Positions 27,554 to 36,868 of a stretch of 64,000 nt of DNA are shown piece by piece. Both the position numbers and the translations under genes were made by a program. Every line of letters starts with the position of its first letter. Position 1 is the first letter of the stretch. The stretch covers positions 1,594,501 through 1,658,500 of the forward strand of contig NZ_CP096563.1 in assembly GCF_023221595.1 (NCBI RefSeq). The letters run 5' to 3'. Under the pieces are notes generated by a model, which saw only the letters and a list, made by a program, of their open reading frames with translations, searched no databases and was not told the origin of the DNA. Source of the stretch: Rhodococcus qingshengii JCM 15477 (lineage in GTDB: Bacteria; Actinomycetota; Actinomycetes; Mycobacteriales; Mycobacteriaceae).

Positions 27554-28573
27554 ATGCAGACACTGATGTCGCCCGGCCCGCTTCTCGACGATCGCGGACA
27601 TTTGGTCGAGACGGGTTGGGCCCCATCGGAGATTCGCAAGTATCGACGCTCTGCGATCACCGCTCCCAAGTTCCGGATCAAGGAGTGGGACTACTACTGC
27701 GTTCTCACTGCGGATTACGGCATCGCGTTGACCGTCGCCGACAACGGGTACATGGGCTTGCTCGGAGTCTCCTGGCTCGATTTCCGAACACCACACGAGA
27801 TCACCGAAAACGTGATGCTGCCGTTCCCGATGGGAAGGCTCGGTCTGCCCGAAAGCGCGGACGACGGTGATGTGGTGGTGTCGAAAGGTAAAGCTCGCTT
27901 CGAGTTTCGCCATGTGGACGGTGGGCGCCACCTGATTGTCGACTACCCGGCTTTCGACGGTGGGCGAGGCCTTCATGCCGATTTGTTCCTGGCGAGTCCT
28001 GCCGATGACCGGATGGTGATCGCCACACCGTTTCCGAAGGCGTCCCGTTCGTTTTACTACAACCAGAAGATCAACTGCCTGCCCGCTGCCGGGACCGTGC
28101 GAATCGGGATCGACGACTTCACATTTCGCTCGGAAGACTCGTTCGGCGTTCTCGATTGGGGCAGGGGAGTCTGGACTTTCGACAACACCTGGTACTGGGG
28201 TTCTGCATCCGGACTGGTGAACGGCGAGCGGTTCGGATTCAACATCGGTTACGGCTTCGGTGACACTACGGCGGCCAGCGAGAACATCGTGTTTGTCGGA
28301 GGGCGGGCACACAAACTGGACAGGATCGACTTCGGCATCCCGCAGGGAACGTACGACGGCGCTCCGTGGAACTTCTCGAGCAACGATGGTCGCTTCGAGA
28401 TGACTTTCGAGCCGATCATCGACCGTGCCGCGACTTTCGACGTCGGGGTGCTGCGTTCGATTCAGCATCAGGTGTTCGGAAAGTTCTCCGGCACAGTGAT
28501 CCTCGACGACGGCACCTCCGTGGTGGTTCGAGATCTCCTCGGATTTGCCGAGGAGGTTCGGAACCGCTGGTAG
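27554..28573 (+). CDS. DUF2804 domain protein
   Basis: 339 residues, matching the DUF2804 family: aromatic-rich beta-type sequence with KEWDYYCVLTADYGIALTVAD, FYYNQKINCLP and VWTFDNTWYWGSASG. The fold may resemble lipocalin or hydroxyneurosporene-dehydrogenase-like proteins that handle lipids, but there is no functional proof. It has no signal peptide. Two bases separate its ATG from the previous stop codon. A strong hairpin follows, closing the P450 operon. Confidence 0.82.
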   Translation: MQTLMSPGPLLDDRGHLVETGWAPSEIRKYRRSAITAPKFRIKEWDYYCVLTADYGIALTVADNGYMGLLGVSWLDFRTPHEITENVMLPFPMGRLGLPESADDGDVVVSKGKARFEFRHVDGGRHLIVDYPAFDGGRGLHADLFLASPADDRMVIATPFPKASRSFYYNQKINCLPAAGTVRIGIDDFTFRSEDSFGVLDWGRGVWTFDNTWYWGSASGLVNGERFGFNIGYGFGDTTAASENIVFVGGRAHKLDRIDFGIPQGTYDGAPWNFSSNDGRFEMTFEPIIDRAATFDVGVLRSIQHQVFGKFSGTVILDDGTSVVVRDLLGFAEEVRNRW

Positions 28574-28608
28574 GCCGTACGTCTCCGCGAAGATGACGGA
28601 ACGCAGCA

Positions 28609-28642
28609 CGAGCACCGGGGCATGATCGTGCCCCGGTGCTCG
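28609..28642. terminator. Bidirectional terminator
   Basis: Perfect 14-base stem CGAGCACCGGGGCA (28609-28622) and TGCCCCGGTGCTCG (28629-28642), six-base loop. It lies between the convergent DUF2804 and HNH genes. Confidence 0.72.
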
Positions 28643-28661
28643 CGTCTCGAGTTGTTTCACT

Positions 28662-29906
28662 TCAGGCTGCTGTCGGTGGGCCGTTCCCGCCGATCGGCTG
28701 CTGATACGGATCAACAGACATCGGCGGGTAGAACACCGTTTTGCGATCCGGCCCGATCTCCACCCGCCATTCGGTGTGGTGCAGTGTCCGGTGGTGATGA
28801 CCGCACAACAAGATCAGATTGTCGAGATCTGTTGGGCCACCATCGTTCCAGTGAACAATATGATGAGCATCGCACCACCCCGACGGCGTTCCGCACCCCG
28901 GAAACGCACACCCACCATCACGAACCGCCAACGCCCGCCTCTGCGGCACCGTCGCTGTTCTCGCTTCCTTACCGCAGTCGAGCGGAACACCATTCTCATC
29001 CAACAAAATCCGCGTCACGGTGCAGTCGCACGCCAACATCCGCGCGGTATCGATACTGATCGGACCCACCCAATCCGCCCACGCAAACCCGAGTTCCTCC
29101 GTCGACGGCAGGAGGTCTTTCAAAGCCTGCAGATCCGTCATGTCTTTCGCGGACGCGGTGACCGTGATGTGCGGTTTCACCCCGCCTTCGATCGGACCCA
29201 ACCCCGCCCGCTCGTACCGCCGCAGTAGTTCGCAGAACCCGTCCGCACGCCGCAGCGCCGGAGTACGGGTGTCCTTCACGCCGTCCTTCTCCGGTATCGG
29301 CGCAGACAGGCTCGACAACAACGTGATCAGACGCGCCCCGTTCACCGCATCCAAATCACCCTTCACGGTCACCCGCCCGTACAAGCCTTTCGAGGCGTAG
29401 AACTCGTTACGCTCCGAATCCTCACCCACCGGAACGCCGTCCTCGCGTTTGCCGTACTGCTTCTCGATCCGCCGGATCGCCGCCCGCACCGCATCGCAAT
29501 CCACGATGTTCTTCGACGCCAACCCCAACAAGATCCCGCGGGCCTTGTCGACATCCGCCGGCGTCATGTTCTTCGGTGGATGCTGACAAAACGACGCCAC
29601 CTGACGGGCTTTCAACGCATCCACGTCACCGCGGTGAAACGCATCGCCCACCACGGGTTCGAGCATCAGCAACCGCGCCAACCCGACCAGCAGGCTGCAT
29701 TCGCCGATCTCCAGATTCGTCGACCCGTGCAACCACTGTGCGATCGCCCGAAAACCCTTCCCGCCGAGAACGTCCCGGGAAAACATTTCGACGATCAGCA
29801 ACACCATCCGCGACTGCAACTCGTGCCGGGCGCGCACCAGATCCAGAACCTCACTCTTGAGGCCCTCACCATCCAGCTGCCACGCTTCCCGACTGTCCAT
29901 GCTCAA
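28662..29906 (-). CDS. DUF222-HNH endonuclease family protein (13E12-type)
   Basis: 414-residue member of the actinobacterial 13E12/REP family: an N-terminal DUF222 helical domain (about 20-280) and a C-terminal HNH nuclease motif with CAFPGCGTPSGWCDAHHIVHW-type spacing (residues about 340-390; key residues C, C, H-H, N and H). Such genes are multicopy in actinobacteria and behave like mobile or repeat-associated genes. Here it adjoins a decayed gene fragment, in keeping with an accessory insertion point. Confidence 0.85.
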   Translation of the reverse strand: MSMDSREAWQLDGEGLKSEVLDLVRARHELQSRMVLLIVEMFSRDVLGGKGFRAIAQWLHGSTNLEIGECSLLVGLARLLMLEPVVGDAFHRGDVDALKARQVASFCQHPPKNMTPADVDKARGILLGLASKNIVDCDAVRAAIRRIEKQYGKREDGVPVGEDSERNEFYASKGLYGRVTVKGDLDAVNGARLITLLSSLSAPIPEKDGVKDTRTPALRRADGFCELLRRYERAGLGPIEGGVKPHITVTASAKDMTDLQALKDLLPSTEELGFAWADWVGPISIDTARMLACDCTVTRILLDENGVPLDCGKEARTATVPQRRALAVRDGGCAFPGCGTPSGWCDAHHIVHWNDGGPTDLDNLILLCGHHHRTLHHTEWRVEIGPDRKTVFYPPMSVDPYQQPIGGNGPPTAA

Positions 29907-30005
29907 AGTCTAATCGAACAAAGTTTCGAACACAAGACTTGAATCTCGAAAACTGTTCCTATGCAATAATTTTCGACAATTCTGATTTCTGGGACTTTTC
30001 GGATC

Positions 30006-30251
30006 TTCATTCGATTTGCGGCAGGCAATCTCGACTGCCTCATCGCATGGACTCTGCTGACGCCGAGCACTCGGCATACATTCCGGCTTCATGTTGACGT
30101 GGACGAGGGCACTTGGACGCGTGGCCGCGCATGGGCTCTGTCGAATGCATTGGTTGCCTTGCCGTACTACCGCGACACGAACGAGCAGATCACGGCCTGG
30201 GCGAAACATGCGATTGCCCAGGTCATTGACGACATCCGCACTGAACCCTGA
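30006..30251 (+). pseudogene. 3' remnant of an aminoglycoside phosphotransferase (APH) family gene
   Basis: A 81-codon open stretch ending in TGA (30249-30251) reads as the C-terminal end of APH-type small-molecule kinases: LIAWTLLTPSTRHTFR, then DEGTWTRGRAWALSNALVAL and PYYRDTN. This is the conserved tail following the kinase DFG region. The catalytic HGDLH/DFG part is missing and the upstream sequence is AT-rich with a stop (29967-29969), so this is a broken gene rather than a small protein. It lies between the HNH gene and the amidohydrolase gene; bases 29907-30005 hold nothing else I recognise. Confidence 0.72.
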
Positions 30252-30341
30252 GACCACTTGCGCCGTCTCCGTTCTCGCAACAATCCTTGGAACTCGAGCA
30301 GGGAAGGTTATCGGCCTTTGTCCACGGCGTTCGGCGACCGA

Positions 30342-31964
30342 TCAGCCGATCGCGCTCAGGTCCCCGTACACCGTCCGGCCCTCCAGGACGGTGGCGAGCA
30401 CCGTGATGTCGGCCAGCTCGGCCGGCTCGACGTCGAGGGGATTTGCCGACAGCACAACCAAATCCGCGTAGGCACCGGGAAAGATGGACCCGATGTGATC
30501 TTCGCTGAACAGCTGCCACGCGGCGTTGACCGTGTGGGCGCGCACTGCGGCATCCACGGGGATCCGTTCCTGGGGTGCCACGACGCGGCCGCTGGGCGAA
30601 AGTCTGGTGACGGCGTCCTGCATATTCCGTAGCGGATTGGCGGGGGTGACGGGACCGTCGTTGTGGAAGGTGAACCGTTGCCCGGCCGCGAGTGCAGATC
30701 CTGCTGCGGCCCAGACGGATCCGTATTCGGGGCCGAACAGGTCATCCACCAGAACGTCACCCCAGTAGTGCAAGTGGTCGATGAAGATGCTGACCGTGAC
30801 GCCCAGTTCCGCTGCGCGGGCGAACTGATCCGGACGCATCGCGCCGACATGTTCGAGGCGCAACCGGTGATCGGGCCGGGGGTGCTCCTTCAGAAGCTGC
30901 TCCCACGCGTCGAGAACCATGGTGATCGCGTCGTCGCCGTGGGCGTGGCACGCCATCTGCCACCCCTTGGCGAAGTAAGCGGAACTGATGTCGTGGATCT
31001 GTTCGCCGGTGTAGTTGGCATGCCCGTGCGTGCAGGCGATCCCGAGCGCACGGGTGGCTTCGGTATCGAGATACGGGAAACTGGTGGCGATGTTGCCGAC
31101 CCACGGCGAACCGTCGGACCAGACCTTGATGCCGATCTGGCGCACCAGGTCGTTTCCGTCGCCCGGCGACGCCTCGGTAGTGCGTGCGTCGTTGGACATT
31201 TCGTAGAGCCGCAGGCGGGTGGTGAGCAGTCCGGCGTCGGCTATTGCGGCCAGGGCGGGCCGCATCTTGGGGTCGAACGACAATTCGGCGATGGTGGTGA
31301 TTCCGGCGGCGTTCAGTCGGGCGCATTCGGCCGCCACCAGTGCGGGGAAGTCGTCACCGATAGTGACTGCGTGGCCCGCGACTGCGAACACCGCAGGCAT
31401 TTCGTACGCGGCTCCGTCGAGTGCGCCCGTCGCGTCGTGGCCGTACGATCCGCCGATCGGATCGGGGGTATCGCGGGTGATGCCGGCCTGCACTGCTGCC
31501 GCCGTGTTGAAATACGCGACGTGTCCCGAGTTGTGCATGATCACGAGGGGGTACTCCGGCGCTATGGAGTCCAGCCAGTCGATGGTCGGATCGGGTAGGC
31601 CCTTCTGCAGCAACGGGTCCCAACCGTTCAGAGAAGCGCCGGCAGCACCTCGCGAACGAACAGTGTCGACGACGGCAGCAACTACGGCATCCGCCTCGGC
31701 GATCGTGACAGGCCGGATGTCGACGACGTCAGGCCCGAGAACGATGGCTTCTTCCAGGGGGTGACCGTGCGGTTCGATGAACCCCGGCAGAACAGCGGCA
31801 CCTCCGACGTCGACGACGCGGGTATCCGGCCCCACCAGTTTCTCGACGTCCGTGCGCGCGCCGACGGCTGTGATCCGGCCGCCCGTCACGGCGAGCGCCT
31901 GGGCGCGTGGTGATTCCTCGTGCATGGTCACGATGTCGCCGTACAGAACCAGATCAGCAGCCAT
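30342..31964 (-). CDS. Amidohydrolase, YtcJ-like (amidohydro_3)
   Basis: 540-residue metal-dependent hydrolase. It has the N-terminal beta-sandwich (ADLVLYGDIVTMHE), the metal pair in LPGFIEPHGHP, CHAHGDDAITMVLDA, LRLEHVGAM, and the catalytic Asp in TFHNDGPVTP, then the C-terminal GSIFPGAYADLVVLSANPL. It is nine bases downstream of the AAA ATPase gene with an AAGGA site, so co-expressed with phospholipid genes. The substrate is not predictable; related enzymes hydrolyse amides or formamides. Confidence 0.85.
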   Translation of the reverse strand: MAADLVLYGDIVTMHEESPRAQALAVTGGRITAVGARTDVEKLVGPDTRVVDVGGAAVLPGFIEPHGHPLEEAIVLGPDVVDIRPVTIAEADAVVAAVVDTVRSRGAAGASLNGWDPLLQKGLPDPTIDWLDSIAPEYPLVIMHNSGHVAYFNTAAAVQAGITRDTPDPIGGSYGHDATGALDGAAYEMPAVFAVAGHAVTIGDDFPALVAAECARLNAAGITTIAELSFDPKMRPALAAIADAGLLTTRLRLYEMSNDARTTEASPGDGNDLVRQIGIKVWSDGSPWVGNIATSFPYLDTEATRALGIACTHGHANYTGEQIHDISSAYFAKGWQMACHAHGDDAITMVLDAWEQLLKEHPRPDHRLRLEHVGAMRPDQFARAAELGVTVSIFIDHLHYWGDVLVDDLFGPEYGSVWAAAGSALAAGQRFTFHNDGPVTPANPLRNMQDAVTRLSPSGRVVAPQERIPVDAAVRAHTVNAAWQLFSEDHIGSIFPGAYADLVVLSANPLDVEPAELADITVLATVLEGRTVYGDLSAIG

Positions 31965-31973
31965 GGTCAGTCC

Positions 31974-34151
31974 TTATCGGTTGTCCGCGTACGCCTGTAG
32001 GTGTGCCACCTGCTCGGAATCGAGTGAGGGACGTACCTTCTCACGGGCGGTTGCCACGTCCGCGGCCGTCACGTCGGCCGCGTCCATGCTCCGACGCATG
32101 GCGGCGAGTGCAGCCTCACGCAGGAGAGCCGAGCAGTCTGCTGCCGAGTATCCCTCGAGATCGACGGCCAGAATGTCCAAATCGACATCTTCGGCGAGCG
32201 GTACCGACTTGCCGGAAGCACGCAGAATCGCTTTGCGGGCCTCCGCATCCGGCGGCGGTACGAATACGAGACGTTCGAGTCTGCCGGGGCGCAAGAGAGC
32301 CGGGTCGATCAGATCCGGTCGATTGGTGGCGCCCAACACCACGACGTCGCGTAGCGGTTCGACGCCGTCGAGTTCGGTCAGCAACGCGGCTACGACGCGA
32401 TCCGACACCCCGGAGTCGGAACTTTGACCACGACGCGGGGCAAGGGCGTCGATTTCGTCGAGGAAGATCAACGACGGCGCCGAATCGCGTGCGCGCTGGA
32501 ACAACTCTCTTACGGCCTTTTCGGAGGCGCCGACCCACTTGTCCATCAGCTCTGCGCCTTTCACGGCATGAACGCTGAGGTGCCCCGAGCTGGCAAGGGC
32601 ACGAACGAGATACGTCTTGCCGCAGCCAGGAGGGCCGTAGAGGAGCACGCCGCGGGGTGGGTCGACACCGAGGCGCGCGAAGGAGTCGGGGTGCTGCAGC
32701 GGCCACAACACCGCCTCGGTGAGCGCCTGTTTGGTTTCGACCATGTCGCCGACGTCGTCGAGGGTGACGCTGCCGATCGACAGTTCTTCGGTACTCGAAC
32801 GAGACAGTGGCCGAATCACTTCGAGGGCACCGACAAGATCTTCCTGCGTGATCTCCGGAGAATCACCGGATTTGGACGCCCGCGTCGCCGCTCGCAAGGC
32901 AGCTTCACGGCAGAGCGCCGCGAGGTCGGCGACCACGAATCCGGGTGCGCGCGAGGCGATGGCGTCGAGTTCGAGGGTTCCGGTGGGCACGCGGCGGAGC
33001 AGGAGTTCGAGCAACGCCTTGCGGGTTGCGCCGTCCGGCAGGGTAAGTGCGAGTTCTCGATCGCAGAGATCCTGGCCGCGAAGGCGCGCGTCGACGGTCT
33101 CCGGATGGGCGGAGGTCGCGACGAATGCCACGCCCGGGGTTGCGACGGCGCTGCGCAGTTGTTCGAGGATCAGTGCGGACACCGGTTCCGCGGTGGCCGG
33201 AAGCAGAGCGTCGATGTCACTGATCAGCAGTACACCACCGCCGCGCACGGCAGCAACGGCGTCGACGATTCGCTGCAGGCGGGTATTCGCCTCGGTGGCA
33301 CCGACTCCCGGGCCGTCGAGTTCGACCAGTTTGCGCGAGGACAGGACCGAGCGGGCCAACGTGGCTTTGCCTACGCCGGCGGGGCCCGTGATGAGGACGC
33401 CGAGGTGCGGGGAGGCGCCGAGCGTACGGAGCAGTTCTGGTTCGTCGAGTGCCAGGCCGAGCCACTCGGTCAGCTTGGCTGCCTGCGCTTGCGCGCCGAC
33501 GAGGTGATCCAGCGGAACCGACGGTGCAGGCTCGATCGCGACGGCGGCCGGACTGGAAACAAGCGCACTCGGTGTCAGTGTGCCCGCCGAGCCGGAACCC
33601 CAGTTGACTGCCGAATTCGGCTGGACGCTGACCGGACCACCGGCAGGTTCGACGGCCGTGACGGTGAGCAGTTCGGATGTCCACGCGACGCCGAAGGTAC
33701 GGGAAAGCGCTTGGGTGGCTTCGGAAGTGCTCGTACCCGGACCGAGATCGCGGGGGAGGAGCGAGACCGTGTCGCCGACGCTGACGACCTTGCCCAGAAG
33801 AGCTTGTCGCAGAACCGTCGAGCTGATCGAATTTGTCGCCATGGACGAGCCGGTGACGGAGACGGATCGCGCTCCGTACACCGTCACCGGACCGACCACG
33901 ACGGAAGAGTTCTCGGTCAGGCCGACGTTCGACATGGTGACGTCGTCGAGAAGGATCGTGCCTGCCGGGGTTCCGGTGGGTGCACGGCCCGCGACGGTCG
34001 CGGTGCCGCGGGCTCCCATGAGTGCGATGGCATCCCATTCGCGGATGCCCAACGCCGCCAACGCTTCGGGGTGCAAGCGCACGACCCCGCGGCGTAGGTC
34101 GGCGGCAGAGGTGTTGAGTCGAACGGTGAGGGCGAGTTCCGGCGAAGTCAC
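31974..34151 (-). CDS. CDC48/VAT-like double AAA ATPase (Rv0435c-like)
   Basis: 725 residues: an N-terminal CDC48 double-psi barrel-like domain (about 5-100) and two AAA modules. D1 has Walker A GPAGVGKA (256-263) and a degenerate Walker B SDID (311-314). D2 is canonical: GPPGCGKT (506-513), LIFLDEID (561-568), pore loop KWVG (538-541) and the arginine-bearing TNRPDLIDPALLRPGRLER. Such proteins unfold or extract protein substrates. It lies 21 bases after pssA, as in mycobacteria, and starts at GTG 34151. Confidence 0.9.
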   Translation of the reverse strand: MTSPELALTVRLNTSAADLRRGVVRLHPEALAALGIREWDAIALMGARGTATVAGRAPTGTPAGTILLDDVTMSNVGLTENSSVVVGPVTVYGARSVSVTGSSMATNSISSTVLRQALLGKVVSVGDTVSLLPRDLGPGTSTSEATQALSRTFGVAWTSELLTVTAVEPAGGPVSVQPNSAVNWGSGSAGTLTPSALVSSPAAVAIEPAPSVPLDHLVGAQAQAAKLTEWLGLALDEPELLRTLGASPHLGVLITGPAGVGKATLARSVLSSRKLVELDGPGVGATEANTRLQRIVDAVAAVRGGGVLLISDIDALLPATAEPVSALILEQLRSAVATPGVAFVATSAHPETVDARLRGQDLCDRELALTLPDGATRKALLELLLRRVPTGTLELDAIASRAPGFVVADLAALCREAALRAATRASKSGDSPEITQEDLVGALEVIRPLSRSSTEELSIGSVTLDDVGDMVETKQALTEAVLWPLQHPDSFARLGVDPPRGVLLYGPPGCGKTYLVRALASSGHLSVHAVKGAELMDKWVGASEKAVRELFQRARDSAPSLIFLDEIDALAPRRGQSSDSGVSDRVVAALLTELDGVEPLRDVVVLGATNRPDLIDPALLRPGRLERLVFVPPPDAEARKAILRASGKSVPLAEDVDLDILAVDLEGYSAADCSALLREAALAAMRRSMDAADVTAADVATAREKVRPSLDSEQVAHLQAYADNR

Positions 34152-34172
34152 CTCTCGAGAGTACGTCGTGGA

Positions 34173-35066
34173 CTAGCGGGGTCGCCGCAATCCGAGACGA
34201 GCGGCCGAGCGGCGGCCACCGACGTTGGGTTGGCGTCGGATCGCGCGGCGTTCGGAAGGCTTGATGTCCCAGGTTTCGGGACGTGCTGCCACCCACCGCT
34301 TCGAGTGCACGGCAAACGGGATGTGCACCAGGTAGATCGCGATGAGAACGATCAGCAGGATGTACGGGTAGGTGATGAGTGCGGCTGCAGCCAACGTCAC
34401 CAGGACGAGCAGGCCGGCCGCCATGTGCGGCGGCACGGATACCGACTTCATCGCCAGGGTCGGGATGCGGCTGACGATCAGTGCAGCCGAGAAGAGCGTC
34501 CACACGATGACGACGAAGTGCGAAGACCACCAGCCGTCACCCCACTGAGCCGTCGCGGCCAGGGGAGTGAGGGCGATGAGTGCGCCGGCCGGAGCCGGAA
34601 CGCCGACGAAGTACTCACGTGCATACGCGGGGACGTCGTCGTCGTCGAGCAGGGTGTTGAAACGTGCGAGTCGCAACACGATGCTGACCGCGTAGATCAA
34701 CGCGATGATCCAGCCGATGCTGGTGCCGTCCAGCAAGGTCACGTACAGGACCAGGGCCGGGGCGACGCCGAAGGAGATGGAGTCGGCCAGTGAGTCGAGT
34801 TCGGCGCCGATCTTGCTGGTGGCGTCGAGCAGTCGCGCGATGCGGCCGTCGAGTGAATCGAGGACGGCAGCGGCGCCGATCATCGCGAGCGAGGTACCGG
34901 GTTGTCCGTCGAGAGCGAATTTGACGGCGGACAGCCCGGCGCACAGCGCCAGGATGGTGATGACGGACGGCAGCAACCGCACCGCCTGGGTGCGTTTGGG
35001 CATCTTCGCGCCGGGTTGGGCTGCTCCCGGCTTCTTCACGGCTGACTTCATCTTCGGCGTCTTCAC
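34173..35066 (-). CDS. pssA: CDP-diacylglycerol-serine O-phosphatidyltransferase
   Basis: Membrane enzyme making phosphatidylserine from CDP-DAG and serine; 297 residues with about eight helices. The CDP-alcohol phosphotransferase motif is complete: D70, D73-G74, A77-R78, G87, D91 and D95. Positively charged termini flank the membrane core. The GTG start overlaps the psd stop by four bases, so psd and pssA are coupled although the product of PssA is the substrate of Psd. Confidence 0.93.
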   Translation of the reverse strand: MKTPKMKSAVKKPGAAQPGAKMPKRTQAVRLLPSVITILALCAGLSAVKFALDGQPGTSLAMIGAAAVLDSLDGRIARLLDATSKIGAELDSLADSISFGVAPALVLYVTLLDGTSIGWIIALIYAVSIVLRLARFNTLLDDDDVPAYAREYFVGVPAPAGALIALTPLAATAQWGDGWWSSHFVVIVWTLFSAALIVSRIPTLAMKSVSVPPHMAAGLLVLVTLAAAALITYPYILLIVLIAIYLVHIPFAVHSKRWVAARPETWDIKPSERRAIRRQPNVGGRRSAARLGLRRPR

Positions 35067-35776
35067 GGCAGTTGCGCGATAACTGTTTCAGCACCGATCG
35101 TGCGTTGTCCCGGCTCGACCACGAGTGTGGTTCCGGCGGGGAAATAGGTGTCGACGCGTGAGCCGAAACGGATCAGTCCGTACGTGTCGCCGATCGGCAG
35201 GACGTCACCGACACCGGCGTAGCAGACGATGCGGCGTGCAAGCAGTCCCGCGATCTGGACAACCGCAACGTCGTGACCATCGGCGGTTTCGATCAGCATG
35301 CTGTTGCGCTCGTTGACCTCGCTGGCGTCGGCGAGATCTGCGGAGAGGAACTTGCCTGCCTGGTGAACGACCTCTTTGACCGTTCCACCGACAGGGCTGC
35401 GCTGGACATGCACGTCGAGAACCGACAGGAAGATGCTGACGCGCGGGCGCGGCTCGCTTCCGAGATTGAGCTCGGCGGGCGGAACGGCGTTGTCGACCAA
35501 CGCCACCTCGCCGTCGGCGGGTGCGACGACGACGCCGATGCGGTTGGGCGGCACCCGGTGCGGGTGACGGAAGAACGTGGCGCATGCGGCGGCGGTGGTC
35601 AGACCGGCTCGGCGCACCCACTTACGGTTGCGGCCCAGAGCTGCAACTCCCAGCGGGGCCAGCACGAACGGCAGGCCGGCGGGATGAAGTGGCGGAATCG
35701 CATGGCGAACCAGATCGACGATATGTCCGATCCCGGTGGGTTGCGGGGTTCCGGGGGGTGTGGGTCGGCGTGCCAC
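35063..35776 (-). CDS. psd: Phosphatidylserine decarboxylase proenzyme (short, pyruvoyl type)
   Basis: Converts phosphatidylserine to phosphatidylethanolamine. 237 residues, of the short PSD-A type used by actinobacteria. The self-cleavage site is Gly205-Ser206 in RFGSRVD, where Ser becomes the pyruvoyl group. Also seen: APADGEV and [19 protein letters not shown] 35776 has an AGGAG just upstream. First gene of the psd-pssA-ATPase-amidohydrolase operon. Confidence 0.93.
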   Translation of the reverse strand: MARRPTPPGTPQPTGIGHIVDLVRHAIPPLHPAGLPFVLAPLGVAALGRNRKWVRRAGLTTAAACATFFRHPHRVPPNRIGVVVAPADGEVALVDNAVPPAELNLGSEPRPRVSIFLSVLDVHVQRSPVGGTVKEVVHQAGKFLSADLADASEVNERNSMLIETADGHDVAVVQIAGLLARRIVCYAGVGDVLPIGDTYGLIRFGSRVDTYFPAGTTLVVEPGQRTIGAETVIAQLP

Positions 35777-35848
35777 AGGCTCCTCTAACTACTCGGTAGG
35801 TCTTCTGCTGGTCGCACTGACAGTACGGGGTGGTAGAACATCCATAGA

Positions 35849-36868
35849 TTACGTGAACGCCTTCTCTCCTACAGGCTGTAATGGCATCAAGTACGAGTAG
35901 TACCCGACACAGTCGCCGGTGCGTATCGCCAGCGGGAGCGTCGCACCGCTTACTCGGATCACCAGTTGCCGCCCCGGTTGGGCTGCGGCGGCGTCGCGCA
36001 GTCGCTGCCGGTCGACCAGTACTCGGAACTTCTCACGGGGATCCGTTCCGCCCGGATCCACCCGGGCACCACCGTCTTCGCCGACGCTGACGACGGCACT
36101 GTCCTCGGTGCCGTTGAGCAGGGCGGCAAGGTGGTCGCCGCTCAGTTCGACGGCGTTGTGGTGCTCGCGCAGGATTCGGTGATCGGGGAACTCTCCGTCC
36201 TCGATCAGGGGGCTGGACACCTCACCTCCCGGATACGACGCAGTCACCGTGCGCGCGGAGAAAGTCAGCGTCACGACGCCGGCGACGTCGCGCAACAATC
36301 GCGCGAAGGTGACGGGAACGACAGCGGACACCGTCAGAGCGGAGTGAACTGTCACCTCGGCGACCGCGAGCCGGTACTGATCAGTGGTGACAAACGCAGC
36401 GACGCCGTCGTGAATGTCGAGGTGGACGCCGCGAAGTATCGGGAACTCCGATTCCTCGTTCACGGCGAACAGCACGGCGTCGAGTGCGCGTCGTAGATCC
36501 CACGAGTCGATGTCCACGCCGCCGGAGATAGGTAGCGCGTCGATCAGGCGGTGGATTCGTCCCAGTTCGGCCCGGGCGTCGGCGAGACCGTCCTCGAGGT
36601 TGCGCAGATGGGCGTCGAGGCACGAATGGGGTTCCGGTCCGGTCAGGACGGCCATCATGTCGCGGATCGGAACACCGACGCGCCGCATACCGGCGATCAC
36701 GCGTGCGTCGCGGAGTTGGTCGTCGGTGTACCAGCGGTAACCGGTGTGCGGATCGACGGAATGCGGGACGAGCACGCCTTCCTTGTCGTAGAACCGCAGC
36801 GCGCTGATCGGGAGCGCCGACGCCCTGGACATCTCGCCGATCGTCAAGAGGGCGGAACTAGTGGTCAC
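35849..36868 (-). CDS. MerR regulator fused to DNA sliding-clamp-like domain
   Basis: 339 residues. Residues 8-75 are a MerR-type winged helix (LTIGEMSRASALPISALRFYD; GYRWYTDDQLRDARVI) followed by a coiled-coil helix (about 85-112). Residues 120-335 resemble domains of the DNA polymerase III beta clamp: RGVHLDIHDG...TTDQYRLAVAEV and, at the very end, YYSYLMPLQP, which matches the clamp C-terminus. Related fusions occur in other actinobacteria. The clamp part might act in dimerisation or sense a ligand. It overlaps the upstream TPR gene by 11 bases. Confidence 0.8.
   Translation of the reverse strand: MTTSSALLTIGEMSRASALPISALRFYDKEGVLVPHSVDPHTGYRWYTDDQLRDARVIAGMRRVGVPIRDMMAVLTGPEPHSCLDAHLRNLEDGLADARAELGRIHRLIDALPISGGVDIDSWDLRRALDAVLFAVNEESEFPILRGVHLDIHDGVAAFVTTDQYRLAVAEVTVHSALTVSAVVPVTFARLLRDVAGVVTLTFSARTVTASYPGGEVSSPLIEDGEFPDHRILREHHNAVELSGDHLAALLNGTEDSAVVSVGEDGGARVDPGGTDPREKFRVLVDRQRLRDAAAAQPGRQLVIRVSGATLPLAIRTGDCVGYYSYLMPLQPVGEKAFT

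Noticed and set aside
32424..34097. 557-codon plus-strand open frame opposite the AAA ATPase
   Set aside because: Antisense shadow of a gene with complete AAA motifs; the translation is Arg/Gly-rich and unlike any family.
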